Shown: positions 53,810 to 62,254 of the stretch, piece after piece
Position numbering within the stretch: the first letter of the stretch is position 1
How the letters are laid out: each line of letters begins with the position of its first letter
DNA from: Catellatospora coxensis
Lineage (GTDB): Bacteria; Actinomycetota; Actinomycetes; Mycobacteriales; Micromonosporaceae
Reading direction: 5' to 3'
NCBI RefSeq assembly: GCF_016862635.1
Contig: NZ_BONI01000050.1
Coordinates: 1-64,000, forward strand
Length of the DNA: 64,000 nucleotides
The notes under the pieces: model-generated
Seen by the model: only the letters and a program-made list of their open reading frames with translations
Database searches by the model: none
What the model was told of the DNA's origin: nothing
Translations under genes and position numbers: made by a program

Positions 53810-54155
53810 CCAGACGGTCCCGGTTTCCCGGACGCACGGGTGCCCGTGGCGGTTCATGCCGGTGCGCTGCCAGCTTGCTCGGCCCGCTTCGCCCATCAGC
53901 TGCCACGCATGTGTGGTGGTGGAGGCCACATTCGGAAGCGTGACGACCTGGCTGGGCGTGACGACCTGGCTGAAGGCGCTGGGCGGGGCACCGCAGCATC
54001 GTGCATCGGCATCGTGCGTGTGGCATGGCGTTCAGGGCTGGGGTGCCGGCGTCCCCAGTGAGATCCCGGCCGGGTCGTTCCTCACGGATGAACCCCGGCG
54101 CGGGATCAGGTGTGCGGGTCGTGCTTGTTGCCCGGTTGTGGAGCAGATGTCCGGA
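53810..54155. other. Intergenic stretch with a small direct repeat
   Basis: No gene is seen in either strand. It contains a 17-base exact direct repeat (GCGTGACGACCTGGCTG at 53938-53954 and 53956-53972), period 18. It lies downstream of both the GH2 gene and the kinase gene. Confidence 0.4.
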
Positions 54156-54719
54156 TCACCGCTGTAGGAGGGCGGTGAGCTGGGACTCCAGTGGTTCCGC
54201 GCCGGTGCGGTTGTCGACGGTCAGATGGGGGATCGGAGGCTCGATTCCGGCCCGGATCTGCTCGGCGAACGCGTCGAAGCCGGCCAGCTTCTGGGCGTCG
54301 CGGGGCAAGCCTCGGGCGTGTAGGCGCGTGTGCAGGGTCGCGGGGTCGGTGCGGATCCAGATCAGGTGTACCGGGTCGCCGCCGAGTTCGGCCACCCATG
54401 CCGCCCAGCGGACTGGATCATGGATCTGGCCGGTGAAGGGGGCGTCCAGGAGGACTGGGCAGCCGTGGGAGCGGATCAGGCGGGCGGTGGCCGTCATGCC
54501 GGCGTACTCGTGGATCTTGATGTGCTCGTCGTACCAAGGGCCCTCGCGCTCGCCGTGCGGGCGGCCCGCGGCCTGCAGGGTGGCGGCGACGAAGCCGCCG
54601 TAGAGGACGTCCTTGTCGAGCAGGGCCGGGACGGGGTCGAGGGCTGCCAAGAGGAGCCGGGACACCGTGCTCTTGCCTGCCCCTGGAGGGCCGGCGACGA
54701 CCCATACCGCAGCGTTCAC
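54156..54719 (-). CDS. P-loop kinase / AAA ATPase
   Basis: 187 residues; GTG 54719. Walker A at the N-terminus ([18 protein letters not shown]), a DKDVLYGG segment, a Walker-B-like [12 protein letters not shown] and a lid with [10 protein letters not shown]. The layout is that of small nucleotide- or sugar-type kinases and of chloramphenicol phosphotransferase/zeta-toxin-like enzymes. No antitoxin gene is adjacent, so a toxin role is not supported. It probably phosphorylates a small molecule. Confidence 0.8.
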   Translation of the reverse strand: MNAAVWVVAGPPGAGKSTVSRLLLAALDPVPALLDKDVLYGGFVAATLQAAGRPHGEREGPWYDEHIKIHEYAGMTATARLIRSHGCPVLLDAPFTGQIHDPVRWAAWVAELGGDPVHLIWIRTDPATLHTRLHARGLPRDAQKLAGFDAFAEQIRAGIEPPIPHLTVDNRTGAEPLESQLTALLQR

Positions 54720-54856
54720 GCCCGGAGACTACCGACACCGGTAACCCGATGTGCGTGATCAACGGGGAGCGTGTATCGTTGTGGCTCGTGCGGCTGACGC
54801 CGGACACCAGCGGAGATATGCCTCCGAAGGTGGCCGGGGAAGGTCGGACACCACCG

Positions 54857-54940
54857 GTCCGGGTGGCGGAATGGCAGACGCGCTAGCTTGAGGTGCTAGT
54901 GCCCGTATAGGGCGTGGGGGTTCAAGTCCCCCCTCGGACA
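54857..54940 (+). tRNA. tRNA-Leu (GAG anticodon)
   Basis: 84 bases with long variable arm. Acceptor stem GTCCGGG pairs with CTCGGAC (one G-T); anticodon stem CTAGC/GCTAG holds loop TTGAGGT, anticodon GAG at 54890-54892; T arm GGGGG-TTCAAGT-CCCCC. The CCA end is not encoded. A recombinase remnant begins three bases after it, a classic integration site. Confidence 0.96.
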
Positions 54941-54942
54941 CG

Positions 54943-55415
54943 TTATTGTCCCACGGCTTCAATCGACGCTACCCGATCTCCGGGTAGCGTATTCGCCGTC
55001 TGACGGGGTGTGCGCTGCTTCGGGACGGGCGGCATCCGTGGCGGGTCGTTCGTGACCACGACGTTGCCGTCAATCTCCAGCCGCCATGTGTGATGATCGC
55101 ACCAGATGATCATCCGATGAGCCTCCACAACGGTGACCAGGTCGGCAGCGGTGATCCCGGCCTGTTCGAGGAAGGCCATGGCCTGGTCTTCGCGAGCGTA
55201 GATGTTCTTGATCGGTCGCTGCCAACGCGTTCGCGAGCTTGTGCGACCGTGCCGGCAGCGGTGCGCGGGACGGCAGCGGCTCCAGTGCGGCTCCAGCTTC
55301 CGGCCGCAGCGTTCACAGCCGAACAGGCCGGTCATCGCGAATTCGTGGACGGTGGCGTTGGCGGTGGCGTGCATTTCCTGAGCGGCGAAGCCGCCGCCCG
55401 TGCGGGTTTGGTGGC
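54943..55415 (-). pseudogene. C-terminal remnant of a serine recombinase/integrase
   Basis: The frame ends with TAA at 54945-54943, beside the tRNA. About 150 residues remain: a zinc beta-ribbon block (MTGLFGCERCGRKLEPHW, then HRCRHGRTSS) followed by RPIKNIYAREDQAMAFLEQA, the characteristic tail of large serine recombinases of actinobacterial integrative elements. The catalytic resolvase domain and recombinase domain are missing; upstream the frame runs into unrelated MFS sequence. It marks a decayed element integrated at the tRNA-Leu gene. Confidence 0.75.
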
Positions 55416-55875
55416 TCAGTGCAGGGCCAATGCCAGTTCCGCGGGTTGGCCGGTCGCGCTGGCGATCTTCCTGCGCGGCAGGAACAGTGCCGGGACGATG
55501 CACGCGACGATCAGGATCAGTGCTACCAGGTAGGTGCTGCCGAATGCTTCGGCCAGCGCCGATTGGCCTTGGGCCAGGAGGGTCGGGGGCACCTGGTCGG
55601 CGGGCACGGCGCCTTGGGCGACGCCATGTAGGCGGTGGCGGCTGGGCTGTTGAGCACGTGGTTGGTGAGCACTACCGACATCACCGCGGTGCCGATCGAC
55701 CCGGCGGTCTGCTGGATGATGTTCATCAGTGTCGAGCCGCGCGCGATCTGGTGGTCGGTCAGGCTGCCCAGCGCGCCGGACAAGATCGGCATCATGGTCA
55801 GGCCCATGCCCATGCCGAGTACGAGCAGGCCACCGAGCAGCATGGTGTACGACGTGTCCGCGGTGACCTGGGTCA
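55416..55875 (-). pseudogene. Frameshifted C-terminal remnant of an MFS (DHA2/EmrB type) transporter
   Basis: One frame reads MLLGGLLVLGMGMGLTMMPI, GALGSLTDHQIARGSTLMNI and QQTAGSIGTAVMSVVLTNHV, typical of the second half of DHA2 drug transporters. Around 55615 a one-base shift moves the match to another frame, which gives QGAVPADQVPPTLLAQGQS and TYLVALILIVACIVPALFLP, ending at 55416. The N-terminal helices are absent. Not functional. Confidence 0.75.
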
Positions 55876-56149
55876 AGTACCGCCGACAAGTTGATCCTTG
55901 TGTGGGCGGCCATGACGTCGGTGCGCAGGAGGTAGAGCGAGATGCACTGCTTCTGGCTGGCGAAAGCGACCTCGACATCACCGCCGCTACGGCGGTAGGA
56001 CGGCATGCCGAAGGCGATGTGCTCGTCGAATCCGGGCAGCGAAGATGCATAACTCACGAACGGCTGCCAGCACCTCGTGACGGTCTTGCGGCACCTCAGC
56101 CATGTACGCACCGACGTCCGGTACGTTTGCCGGCGACCACGGCGATCAT
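55876..56149 (-). pseudogene. Frameshifted remnant of a DUF1801 gene joined to the MFS remnant
   Basis: From ATG 56149 the expected protein is spread over frames: DVGAYMAEVPQDRHEVLAAV in one, then LPGFDEHIAFGMPSYRRSGG and EVAFASQKQCISLYLLRTD in another. GMPSY and the FASQK block are DUF1801 hallmarks. The C-terminal third is replaced at about 55875 by MFS sequence in mid-gene, so a recombination or deletion joint lies there. At least one, probably two, frameshifts. Confidence 0.65.
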
Positions 56150-56237
56150 TCTACCGAGCTCGCTCTCCGCACGAAGGCGGGCTTTCGGCTAGGCCTTCCC
56201 GGCAGCCAGCATGGCGTACCTGTTCGACGGTCGATCG

Positions 56238-56423
56238 TCAGTCTTCCAAGCCGGACTTGTTCTTGGTCGGGTCGACCAGTTCCCAGTCGCCTCTCTTCGG
56301 ATTGGGGGGCAGCCGGTGGCCCTTGGGCACCGTGACCTCGTCGCCTCCCTTGACCGGCGCGTACTGTCCTGACTTCTTGGCCGGCTCGCCAGGGCTCTGA
56401 ACAGTTGACTTCTTCGTCGGCAT
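56238..56423 (-). CDS. Small YjzC-like protein
   Basis: 61 residues; ATG with GAGGAG eight bases upstream. Charged, lysine- and proline-rich: KKSGQYAPVKGGDEVTVPKG then HRLPPNPKRGDWELVD. This resembles the short YjzC family (KSGxYxxxxxGxxxxxxKGxxxPPxxxxxxxW). Role unknown; homologues are small soluble proteins. Composition is less G+C-rich than neighbours, as for the other small genes of this island. Confidence 0.6.
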   Translation of the reverse strand: MPTKKSTVQSPGEPAKKSGQYAPVKGGDEVTVPKGHRLPPNPKRGDWELVDPTKNKSGLED

Positions 56424-56950
56424 CTCCCTAGCTCCTCACTGCTGGATCCGGATTGATTCGACAAGTGGGCTCGTCGGTGTCACATCCGACACTACTCCTC
56501 GAAGGAGTGCAGCTGGCCGCCGGGATCAATATATGGTGCCTACGGTTACCTGCGCCGCCTATATGTAGTGGTCCAAATGTTGTGGCTGTCAGTCCAAGGA
56601 AGCGGTCCTGCCGGCCCGCCAGGACATCAACGGGTTCGAAGACCGCCCTGGGCGCTGACACAAGCTGACGCGCAGCGCGTCCCGGCCGCCGTGCCGACCC
56701 AGCCCCCAGGCGAAGCGGCGGCGGGCACCCGCCCGACCGTGATCGCCTGTGCGGCCGTCAACGGCCCAGGACTCGCTAGCCACCCACGTGCCGCCAGCCT
56801 GGCCATTGTTGGATGTGGCCCCGGTGTATTCCGCTCGCCCGGACCGAGCATGAGCTGCGCTGCACGGCGTGTCCGAAGTTCGTCGCGCAGACGTCAACCA
56901 CCCGAAATAGACTACGCAGGGACTGTCCGGCGACACCACGGGGGACAGGG
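56424..56950. other. Intergenic stretch of the island, no gene seen
   Basis: Open frames here give low-complexity, wrong-frame-like proteins. The part 56520-56580 is clearly richer in A+T than the rest of the window. The region should contain the promoters of the YjzC-like and DUF488 genes. Confidence 0.4.
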
Positions 56951-57319
56951 ATGCCAGCGGCGCCACGGGTGCGGGTTCGACGCGCCTACGATCAGCCCCA
57001 GCCCGACGACGGTCAACGGGTGCTCGTCGACCGCCTCTGGCCGCGCGGGCTCAGTAAGCATCAGGCTCACCTTGCCGATTGGTGCAAGAACATAGCGCCC
57101 TCCACCGAGTTGCGGCAGTGGTATGGCCACGACCCCGATCGGTTTGCCGAGTTCGCCCGCCGCTACCGCGCCGAACTGGACGACCCTGCCCGGGCTGCTG
57201 CCCTTGCTGATCTTCGTAGGCGGAGCACGCACGGCACCGTCACGCTCTTGACCGCGGCAAAGCGAAGCGACATCAGCGAGGCGACGGTCCTGGCCGACAT
57301 ACTGGCCCACGGCGTGTGA
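56951..57319 (+). CDS. DUF488 family protein
   Basis: 122 residues; ATG with GGGGACAGGG just upstream. Seen: VRRAYDQPQPDDGQRVLVDR, LWPRGLSK, LRQWYGHDPDRFAEFARRY and TLLTAAKRSDISEATVLADI. The LVDRLWPRG block and the late LLTAAKRSDxSxA block define DUF488. Length is normal, so this gene appears intact in the middle of the decayed island. Function unknown; some members have been linked to stress or DNA-related roles. Confidence 0.88.
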   Translation: MPAAPRVRVRRAYDQPQPDDGQRVLVDRLWPRGLSKHQAHLADWCKNIAPSTELRQWYGHDPDRFAEFARRYRAELDDPARAAALADLRRRSTHGTVTLLTAAKRSDISEATVLADILAHGV

Positions 57320-57328
57320 TGTCAAAGG

Positions 57329-57397
57329 TTGCGCACAGGCACAGCACCCGACCCCAGGCGAAAGTCTGCGGGACCAGAGCTCTGGGGCCGTGCGCAA
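57329..57397. other. Nested inverted repeats between convergent genes
   Basis: TTGCGCAC (57329-57336) and GTGCGCAA (57390-57397) enclose a further palindrome CCAGAGCTCTGG (57374-57385). Likely a terminator region for the DUF488 and YjdM-like genes. Confidence 0.35.
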
Positions 57398-57399
57398 TG

Positions 57400-57753
57400 T
57401 CAGGCTTTGCGGACCACGGAGGACTTGAGCTGCATGGCGCCGATCCCGTCGACCTTGCACTCGATGTCGTGGTCACCGACACCGGGCACGAGCCGGATGT
57501 TGCGCACCTTGGTGCCCGCCTTGATCCCCGTGGGGCTGCCCTTGACCTTGAGACTCTTGATCACCGTGATCGTGTCGCCGTCGGCGAGCACGTTACCGAC
57601 CGCGTCGCGGATGACCCCCTTCTCGGCAACGCCCGTGGCGGTGGCATCAGGTGTCCACTCGTGGGCGCACTCAGGACAGGCCAGCAACGTACCCATCTGG
57701 TAGGTGTACTCGCCGGAGCACTTCGGGCACGGTGGCAGGGTCTCATCCACCAT
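57400..57753 (-). CDS. Zinc-ribbon protein, YjdM/PhnA family
   Basis: 117 residues from ATG 57753. N-terminal zinc ribbon with PPCPKCSGEYTYQMGTLLAC and CPECAHEW (two CxxC pairs), then the SH3-like PhnA domain: VIRDAVGNVLADGDTITVIK, LKVKGSPTGIKAGTKVRNIR and a closing HDIECKVDGIGAMQLKSSVV. Length and motif order match Escherichia coli YjdM (formerly PhnA), whose role is unclear despite the old name 'alkylphosphonate uptake'. Appears intact. Confidence 0.92.
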   Translation of the reverse strand: MVDETLPPCPKCSGEYTYQMGTLLACPECAHEWTPDATATGVAEKGVIRDAVGNVLADGDTITVIKSLKVKGSPTGIKAGTKVRNIRLVPGVGDHDIECKVDGIGAMQLKSSVVRKA

Positions 57754-58060
57754 CAGATGATATTCGACGGCCAGCTCGCCAGGCCGCGAACCCCTCAGCC
57801 GCACGCAGCCGCGCCGCACAGCGACACTGAGCGTCCTCTACCGCGCAACTCGCGGTGACAGGCGCCGGAAAGACCCGGACAGGCACCCTCCGCGACAACC
57901 GTCAGGTTCTGCCGCCCGACGCTGCGCCTGTCAACAGCAACCTGGTCGATGTCCTATCGGGGTCGCCGCCTTATGCGGTGGTAACCAGTGAGGATCGCTG
58001 TTGCCTGCGTTTGGCCGGTGGCCTCCTCGGCCTAAGCCGTGTGATGACCGCTTGCTGAAT

Positions 58061-58077
58061 CTATCGTTTACCGATAG
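58061..58077 (+). promoter_or_regulatory. Inverted repeat upstream of the DUF2975/Xre pair
   Basis: CTATCG (58061-58066), five bases, CGATAG (58072-58077), ending 33 bases before the GTG of the DUF2975 gene, with AAGGAG as its ribosome-binding site. A plausible operator for the small Xre-type regulator encoded in the same operon. Confidence 0.45.
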
Positions 58078-58110
58078 GTTTCTCTCGTAGATCGATCGAA
58101 GGAGAGTCCC

Positions 58111-58608
58111 GTGGGAAAGATGCCCATACTCGCGCTGCGCGCCGTGATCGCGGTGTTGGTGGCGATTTCGCTGTTTGTGCAGATTGTGATGGTGGCCGCC
58201 AACGCGAACGAGATGGATCCGGCTCTCGTGAGCATGGGCAATCCGTGGGCCCTGATCGGGGCCATCGTGTTTGGCTTGCTGGTGTTCGAGGTCGTCCTCG
58301 TGTGCGTCTGGCAGTTGCTCGCGATGGTGCGCCGGGGCACCGTCTTCTCGTACGCGTCTTTCCGCTACGTCGACGTCATCATCGGCGCCATCGTGGCGGA
58401 GGCGGTCCTGCTGGCCGTTCTGTTGCTCGCCCAAGTCCCGGGCAGCGACGGCGAATCCCCCGGCGTGTTCATCATGATGGGCGGAATAGTGCTGGCCGTC
58501 CTGTTCGTCGCACTCATCGTGCTCGTGCTGCGCATGCTGCTCGCCCAAGCCGTCGCCCGTGAGGTCGAGGCCAAGCAGATGCGAGCCGACCTCGACGAGG
58601 TGATCTAA
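58111..58608 (+). CDS. DUF2975 membrane protein
   Basis: 165 residues; GTG with AAGGAG six bases upstream. Four hydrophobic helices: LRAVIAVLVAISLFVQIVMV, NPWALIGAIVFGLLVFEVVL, VDVIIGAIVAEAVLLAVLLL, GIVLAVLFVALIVLVLRMLL. Between helices two and three lies RRGTVFSYASFRYV, the short conserved loop of DUF2975, and the tail is charged (AREVEAKQMRADLDEVI). Known: DUF2975 proteins are nearly always encoded with a short YozG-like Xre regulator, as here. The next gene starts on the last base of this stop codon. Confidence 0.88.
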   Translation: MGKMPILALRAVIAVLVAISLFVQIVMVAANANEMDPALVSMGNPWALIGAIVFGLLVFEVVLVCVWQLLAMVRRGTVFSYASFRYVDVIIGAIVAEAVLLAVLLLAQVPGSDGESPGVFIMMGGIVLAVLFVALIVLVLRMLLAQAVAREVEAKQMRADLDEVI

Positions 58609-58820
58609 TGCCGATCGTCGTCGATATCGACGTCTTGATGGCCAAACGCAAAATCTCGGTAGGCGACCTAGCGGACCGGATCGGAATCACGCCCGCGAAT
58701 CTCGCGGTTCTCAAGAACGGCCGCGCCAAGGCGGTGCGCTTCACAACGCTAGAAGCACTCTGCGAGGTGCTCGAATGCCAGCCTGGAGATCTTCTGCGCT
58801 GGGAGCCAGAAACGTCCTGA
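58608..58820 (+). CDS. Short Xre-family (YozG-like) transcriptional regulator
   Basis: 70 residues, almost only the helix-turn-helix: DVLMAKRKISVGDLADRIGI, then TPANLAVLKNGRAKAVRF and LEALCEVLECQPGDLLRW. ATG shares one base with the TAA of the DUF2975 gene (TAATG), so translation is coupled. Likely binds the inverted repeat at 58061 and autoregulates the pair; the membrane partner may modulate it. Confidence 0.92.
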   Translation: MPIVVDIDVLMAKRKISVGDLADRIGITPANLAVLKNGRAKAVRFTTLEALCEVLECQPGDLLRWEPETS

Positions 58821-58848
58821 TCGGGCAACCCGGGCACGACTGAGGCGC

Positions 58849-59000
58849 CAACCAGGTCCTGGCCGACCTACGCGCGATCGGTGAACGCGTCAACGCCCAG
58901 CTTAAGTGCTGGCGGGTGATCAGCGGTGACCTCCGTGGCCGCCCCGGGCAGCTCACTGCGGTCGTCAACGCCGTCCGGGCGCTGCAATATCTGATCCGGG
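58849..59000 (+). pseudogene. C-terminal remnant of an IS transposase (DDE, IS5-like)
   Basis: In one frame the sequence reads ANQVLADLRAIGERVNAQLK, CWRVISGDLRGRPGQLTAVV, NAVRALQYLI. This is the usual C-terminal end of actinobacterial DDE transposases of the IS5-like type (LRAIGERxNAxLK near the catalytic Glu region). No N-terminal part and no terminal inverted repeats are visible; the boundary is where the resemblance stops. Confidence 0.65.
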
Positions 59001-59886
59001 ACCCGATCGGCACCGCTGGCATCGGCCACATCGTGATCCTGCCGACCGGACCGGTTGGTTCTCCTCGAGCGACGGCGGACGCCTCCCGCGGCCTGCCACA
59101 GAGCGGCACAACCCCGGTTGTCAACCCCAGCTCACCAGCAGAAACGAGGTCTGGCCAAGCTCATTCTGGACGGCAGGCGGCGGCCAAGGGGGCGGCATGT
59201 TGGTATCGGCGGGCGGGGCTGGCTTCGGGTCTTGCGGGAGCGTGACGAATGTCGAAATACGGTGCAGACGCATGAGTCTGCCTCGTTCGTCGCTGCGGTG
59301 GCCGTCCGCGGCCGGGACGGCGCTCGGCGCTCGGACCAACCGTCTGGTACGAAAGAACCCCGCGGCAGTCGCAGCGCCCGGCCGGCCCGTTGCCGTAGAG
59401 CCGGACCTAGGTGACCGAACGCCAGATCAGGCCGCCGGCTCCCCGCCTCGCGTCGACCTGACGCGCCGAGCGACGACCGCAGTTGCGACATCGCCGTCGC
59501 TTTCGCCATAACGCGAGCCCAGCATTCCTGCGAGAACCTGCTTGACGGGTTGCTGCAGGATCACCGGCGAGCAAAACGACGGGCAGCTTCAATAATCCAG
59601 GAGGCACGCGTCGGCGACAGAAGCGAAGCTGCGGAACGCAGAACACAGGCCTCCCTCGCGGTGCTGAAGGTCCAGGTGATCGCCGGCGCCCATGGCAGCT
59701 TCCGCTATTGCCACGTCTCATCGTGGCTGGGCGGGCTCGACGGCCAGAGGGCAGGGAATGTCCGCTGCGTCAATAGTTTGACCTTGCTCGCCACGGCCAC
59801 GTCGTTTCGGTCGCCTTCACCACATTGGGTGCGACCTGAGCGCGGAAGCGGCGGCTCATGTCGAGTCGCGCCGCTTCCGGTGACGG
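59001..59886. other. Island debris, no intact gene seen
   Basis: Several short frames on both strands are present but none has a coherent protein, start signal and length together. A plus-strand frame around 59535-59720 (LLQDHRRAKRRAASIIQEAR) is helix-like and may be a gene fragment, but I cannot name a family. Likely decayed mobile DNA between the IS remnant and the protease gene. Confidence 0.35.
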
Positions 59887-62121
59887 CTATTCGGTGACCA
59901 CCGCGGCGACCGGTGCCCCTGGCAGGGTGCTGCCCTGGGAGACTGTCAACCAGGGTCCCCAGCCGGTCCACGGGTTACCGGAGGCGGTGAAGACCTCACC
60001 GCTCGGGTCGGCCAGGAACAAGGTCACCTCCTCCGGGCCGGTGAGCGCCGCGGTCACCGGTGCTCCGGGCAGGGTGCTTCCTTGCGAGACTGTCAACCAG
60101 GGTCCCCAGCCGCCCGCAGGGCTGCCGGAGGCGGTGAAGACCTCACCTTTCGGGTCGGCCAGGAACAGCGTGACCTCGTCCGGAGCGGTGAGTACCGCGG
60201 TCACCGGTGCTCCGGGCAGGGTGCTTCCTTGCGAGACTGTCAACCAGGGTCCCCAGCCGCCCGCAGGGCTGCCGGAGGCGGTGAAGACCTCACCTTTCGG
60301 GTCGGCCAGAAACAGCGTGACCTCGTCCGGAGCGGTGAGTACTGCGGTCACCTTCGCACCGGGCAGGGTGCTGCCCTCCGAAACGCTCGTCCATCGCGCC
60401 CAGCCAGTGTTAGGGCTGCCGGAGGTGGTGAAAACCTGGCCTTTGGCGTCGGTCGCGAAGAGCGTCACCTCATCCGGAACGGTGGGCACGGCGGTGATCG
60501 GCGCCCCGGGTCTCGTCCTGAAATCAGCCCCCACGGCCGACCAGCCCCATCCGAGCGAAGGGCTGCCGGTGCCGGCGTAGACCGTGCCCTCGCGATCGGC
60601 CAGGAACACGGTGACGACCTCATCCGGGCCGGTGGTCACGGCCGTGATGGGCGCACCGGGTAGGGTGCTGCCCTGCAGGCTCGACCACGGTCCCCAGCCC
60701 CCGGCGGGGCTGCCGGAGACGGTGAAGACCTCACCGTCAGGATTGGCCAGGAACAGCCGTACCTGATCCGAGCCGGTGACCAACGCGGTGACCGGTGCAC
60801 CAGGCAGGGTGCTGCCCTGCGACACGGTCGACCACGATCCCCAACCGGTCCAAGGGTTACCGGAGGCGGTGAAGACCTCGCCGCTCGGGTCGGCCAGGAA
60901 CGTCGTGACCGTGGCCGCCGGCGGCGAGTGCAGCAAGAGATCCGGCGAGCCGAGGCCGGCATCGGTGACGACTCCCGAGGTGCCGCGGCTGACGATCGTG
61001 TCCCGGACCTGCTGGGGCGTCAGGCCGGGATTGGCCTGCAGGATCAGCGCTGCCGCGCCTGCGACGTGCGGCGCTGCCATCGACGTGCCGCTGTCGACCG
61101 CGGTGGCGTTGTCTGATGTGGCCCATGCGGAGGTGATGTCCCCGCCCGGGGCGAAGATGTCCAAGCACCGGCCGAAGTTGCTGAAGAACTCCCTGGCGTC
61201 GGTGTCGCCGGTCGCGCCCACCGTGATCGCCTGCGCCTCCCGGGCCGGGCTGAACTCACATGCGTCGACGATGTAGTTGCCGGCCGCGACGACGTACGTC
61301 ACCCCGGAGGCGATCGAGTTACGCACCGCCGCTTCCAACACCGTCGATTCGCCTATGAAGCCGAGACTCATGTTCGCGACGGCCGGGCGTACCGCGTTCG
61401 CGGTCACCCAGTCCACGCCCGCCACCACCTGCGCGAGGGTGCCGTATCCCTTGCAGTCCAGCACTCGTACCGCGACCAGCTGCACGGCCTTGGCCACGCC
61501 GTGCTCGGCGCCGCCCAGGGTGCCGGCAACATGCGTACCGTGGCCGTTGCAGTCGTTGGCGATCGGGTCGTTGTTCACGAAGTCGAACCCGTTGCGGGCC
61601 CGGCCGCCGAAATCGGTATGGGTTATGCGGATGCCGGTGTCGATGACGTACGCCGTCACGTTGGATGCCGTAAACGGGAAGCTATAAAGATCGTCCATTG
61701 GCAAGGCGCGCTGGTCGATGCGGTCGAGCCCCCACGATGGCGGCTTGGGCTGGATGTCCGCCGTGGACACCGTGTGGTTCTGGGCCACGTAGGCCACCTC
61801 GTCGCGGGCCGCCAGCCGCCGCGCCTGCGACTCGTCCACGCGGATGGAGAATCCGCGCAGCGCGTTGGTGTACACGTGGCCGACGGCGCCGTGGTGCGAG
61901 GCGGCCAGAGCTTGTGCTCGCTCGGGCACCTGGGACCGGGGCACCGCGGCGTCCTTGAGCACGACGAGGTAACTGTCGGCGACGGCGGTGGGTCCGCCCA
62001 CGTCGCGGATCTCACCACCGGGCGGGGCCGCGATGGCCGCCCCGGCGAACAAGGCGGGTACCAGCGCGGCAACCGCGAGCGCCGCCAGAGCCGCCATCTG
62101 TTTGAGGTACGGCATGTGCAT
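59887..62121 (-). CDS. Secreted subtilisin-like (S8) protease with C-terminal seven-repeat propeller
   Basis: 744 residues; ATG 62121 with GGAGG four bases upstream (ATG 62115 alternative). Signal peptide (ALAALAVAALVPALFAGA); I9 propeptide (SYLVVLKDAAVPRSQVPERA, GFSIRVDESQARRLAARDEV); catalytic Asp in YVIDTGIRITHTDFGG (~161), His in NGHGTHVAGTLGG (~192), Ser in GTSMAAPHVAGAAAL (~345). From ~405 to the end are seven repeats of about 48 residues with FLADPSGEVFTASG and WGPWLTVSQGS cores, as in PLL-type seven-bladed lectin propellers. Expected: an extracellular proteinase K-like enzyme targeted to glycans. The stop at 59887 follows the last blade. Confidence 0.92.
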   Translation of the reverse strand: MHMPYLKQMAALAALAVAALVPALFAGAAIAAPPGGEIRDVGGPTAVADSYLVVLKDAAVPRSQVPERAQALAASHHGAVGHVYTNALRGFSIRVDESQARRLAARDEVAYVAQNHTVSTADIQPKPPSWGLDRIDQRALPMDDLYSFPFTASNVTAYVIDTGIRITHTDFGGRARNGFDFVNNDPIANDCNGHGTHVAGTLGGAEHGVAKAVQLVAVRVLDCKGYGTLAQVVAGVDWVTANAVRPAVANMSLGFIGESTVLEAAVRNSIASGVTYVVAAGNYIVDACEFSPAREAQAITVGATGDTDAREFFSNFGRCLDIFAPGGDITSAWATSDNATAVDSGTSMAAPHVAGAAALILQANPGLTPQQVRDTIVSRGTSGVVTDAGLGSPDLLLHSPPAATVTTFLADPSGEVFTASGNPWTGWGSWSTVSQGSTLPGAPVTALVTGSDQVRLFLANPDGEVFTVSGSPAGGWGPWSSLQGSTLPGAPITAVTTGPDEVVTVFLADREGTVYAGTGSPSLGWGWSAVGADFRTRPGAPITAVPTVPDEVTLFATDAKGQVFTTSGSPNTGWARWTSVSEGSTLPGAKVTAVLTAPDEVTLFLADPKGEVFTASGSPAGGWGPWLTVSQGSTLPGAPVTAVLTAPDEVTLFLADPKGEVFTASGSPAGGWGPWLTVSQGSTLPGAPVTAALTGPEEVTLFLADPSGEVFTASGNPWTGWGPWLTVSQGSTLPGAPVAAVVTE
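60061..60354. repeat. Tandem 147-base near-identical repeats in the protease gene
   Basis: 60061-60207 and 60208-60354 are almost identical (49 codons each) and encode blades 5 and 6 of the propeller; the adjoining copy at about 59914-60060 is more diverged. Third-position differences are few, so these blades were duplicated or converted recently. Confidence 0.85.
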
Positions 62122-62254
62122 GCTTCCTCCGGATACTGCTTGGTCGGGACAGCTGGGCCGTCCGACCGTATGGACAGACCGGCACACGTGGACATACGCG
62201 AAAGTGCGTACCAGCCGTTAGCCGGCCATTAGCCGCGCGCGCGAAGCTGGCACC

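Noticed and set aside
53856..54167. Plus-strand 103-codon frame after the beta-galactosidase
   Set aside because: No ribosome-binding site, and the repeated VTTWL motif derives from a short direct DNA repeat; no recognisable protein.
54156..54719. Zeta-type toxin of a toxin-antitoxin system
   Set aside because: The P-loop kinase fold would allow it, but no small antitoxin gene precedes it and key zeta-toxin motifs could not be confirmed by eye.
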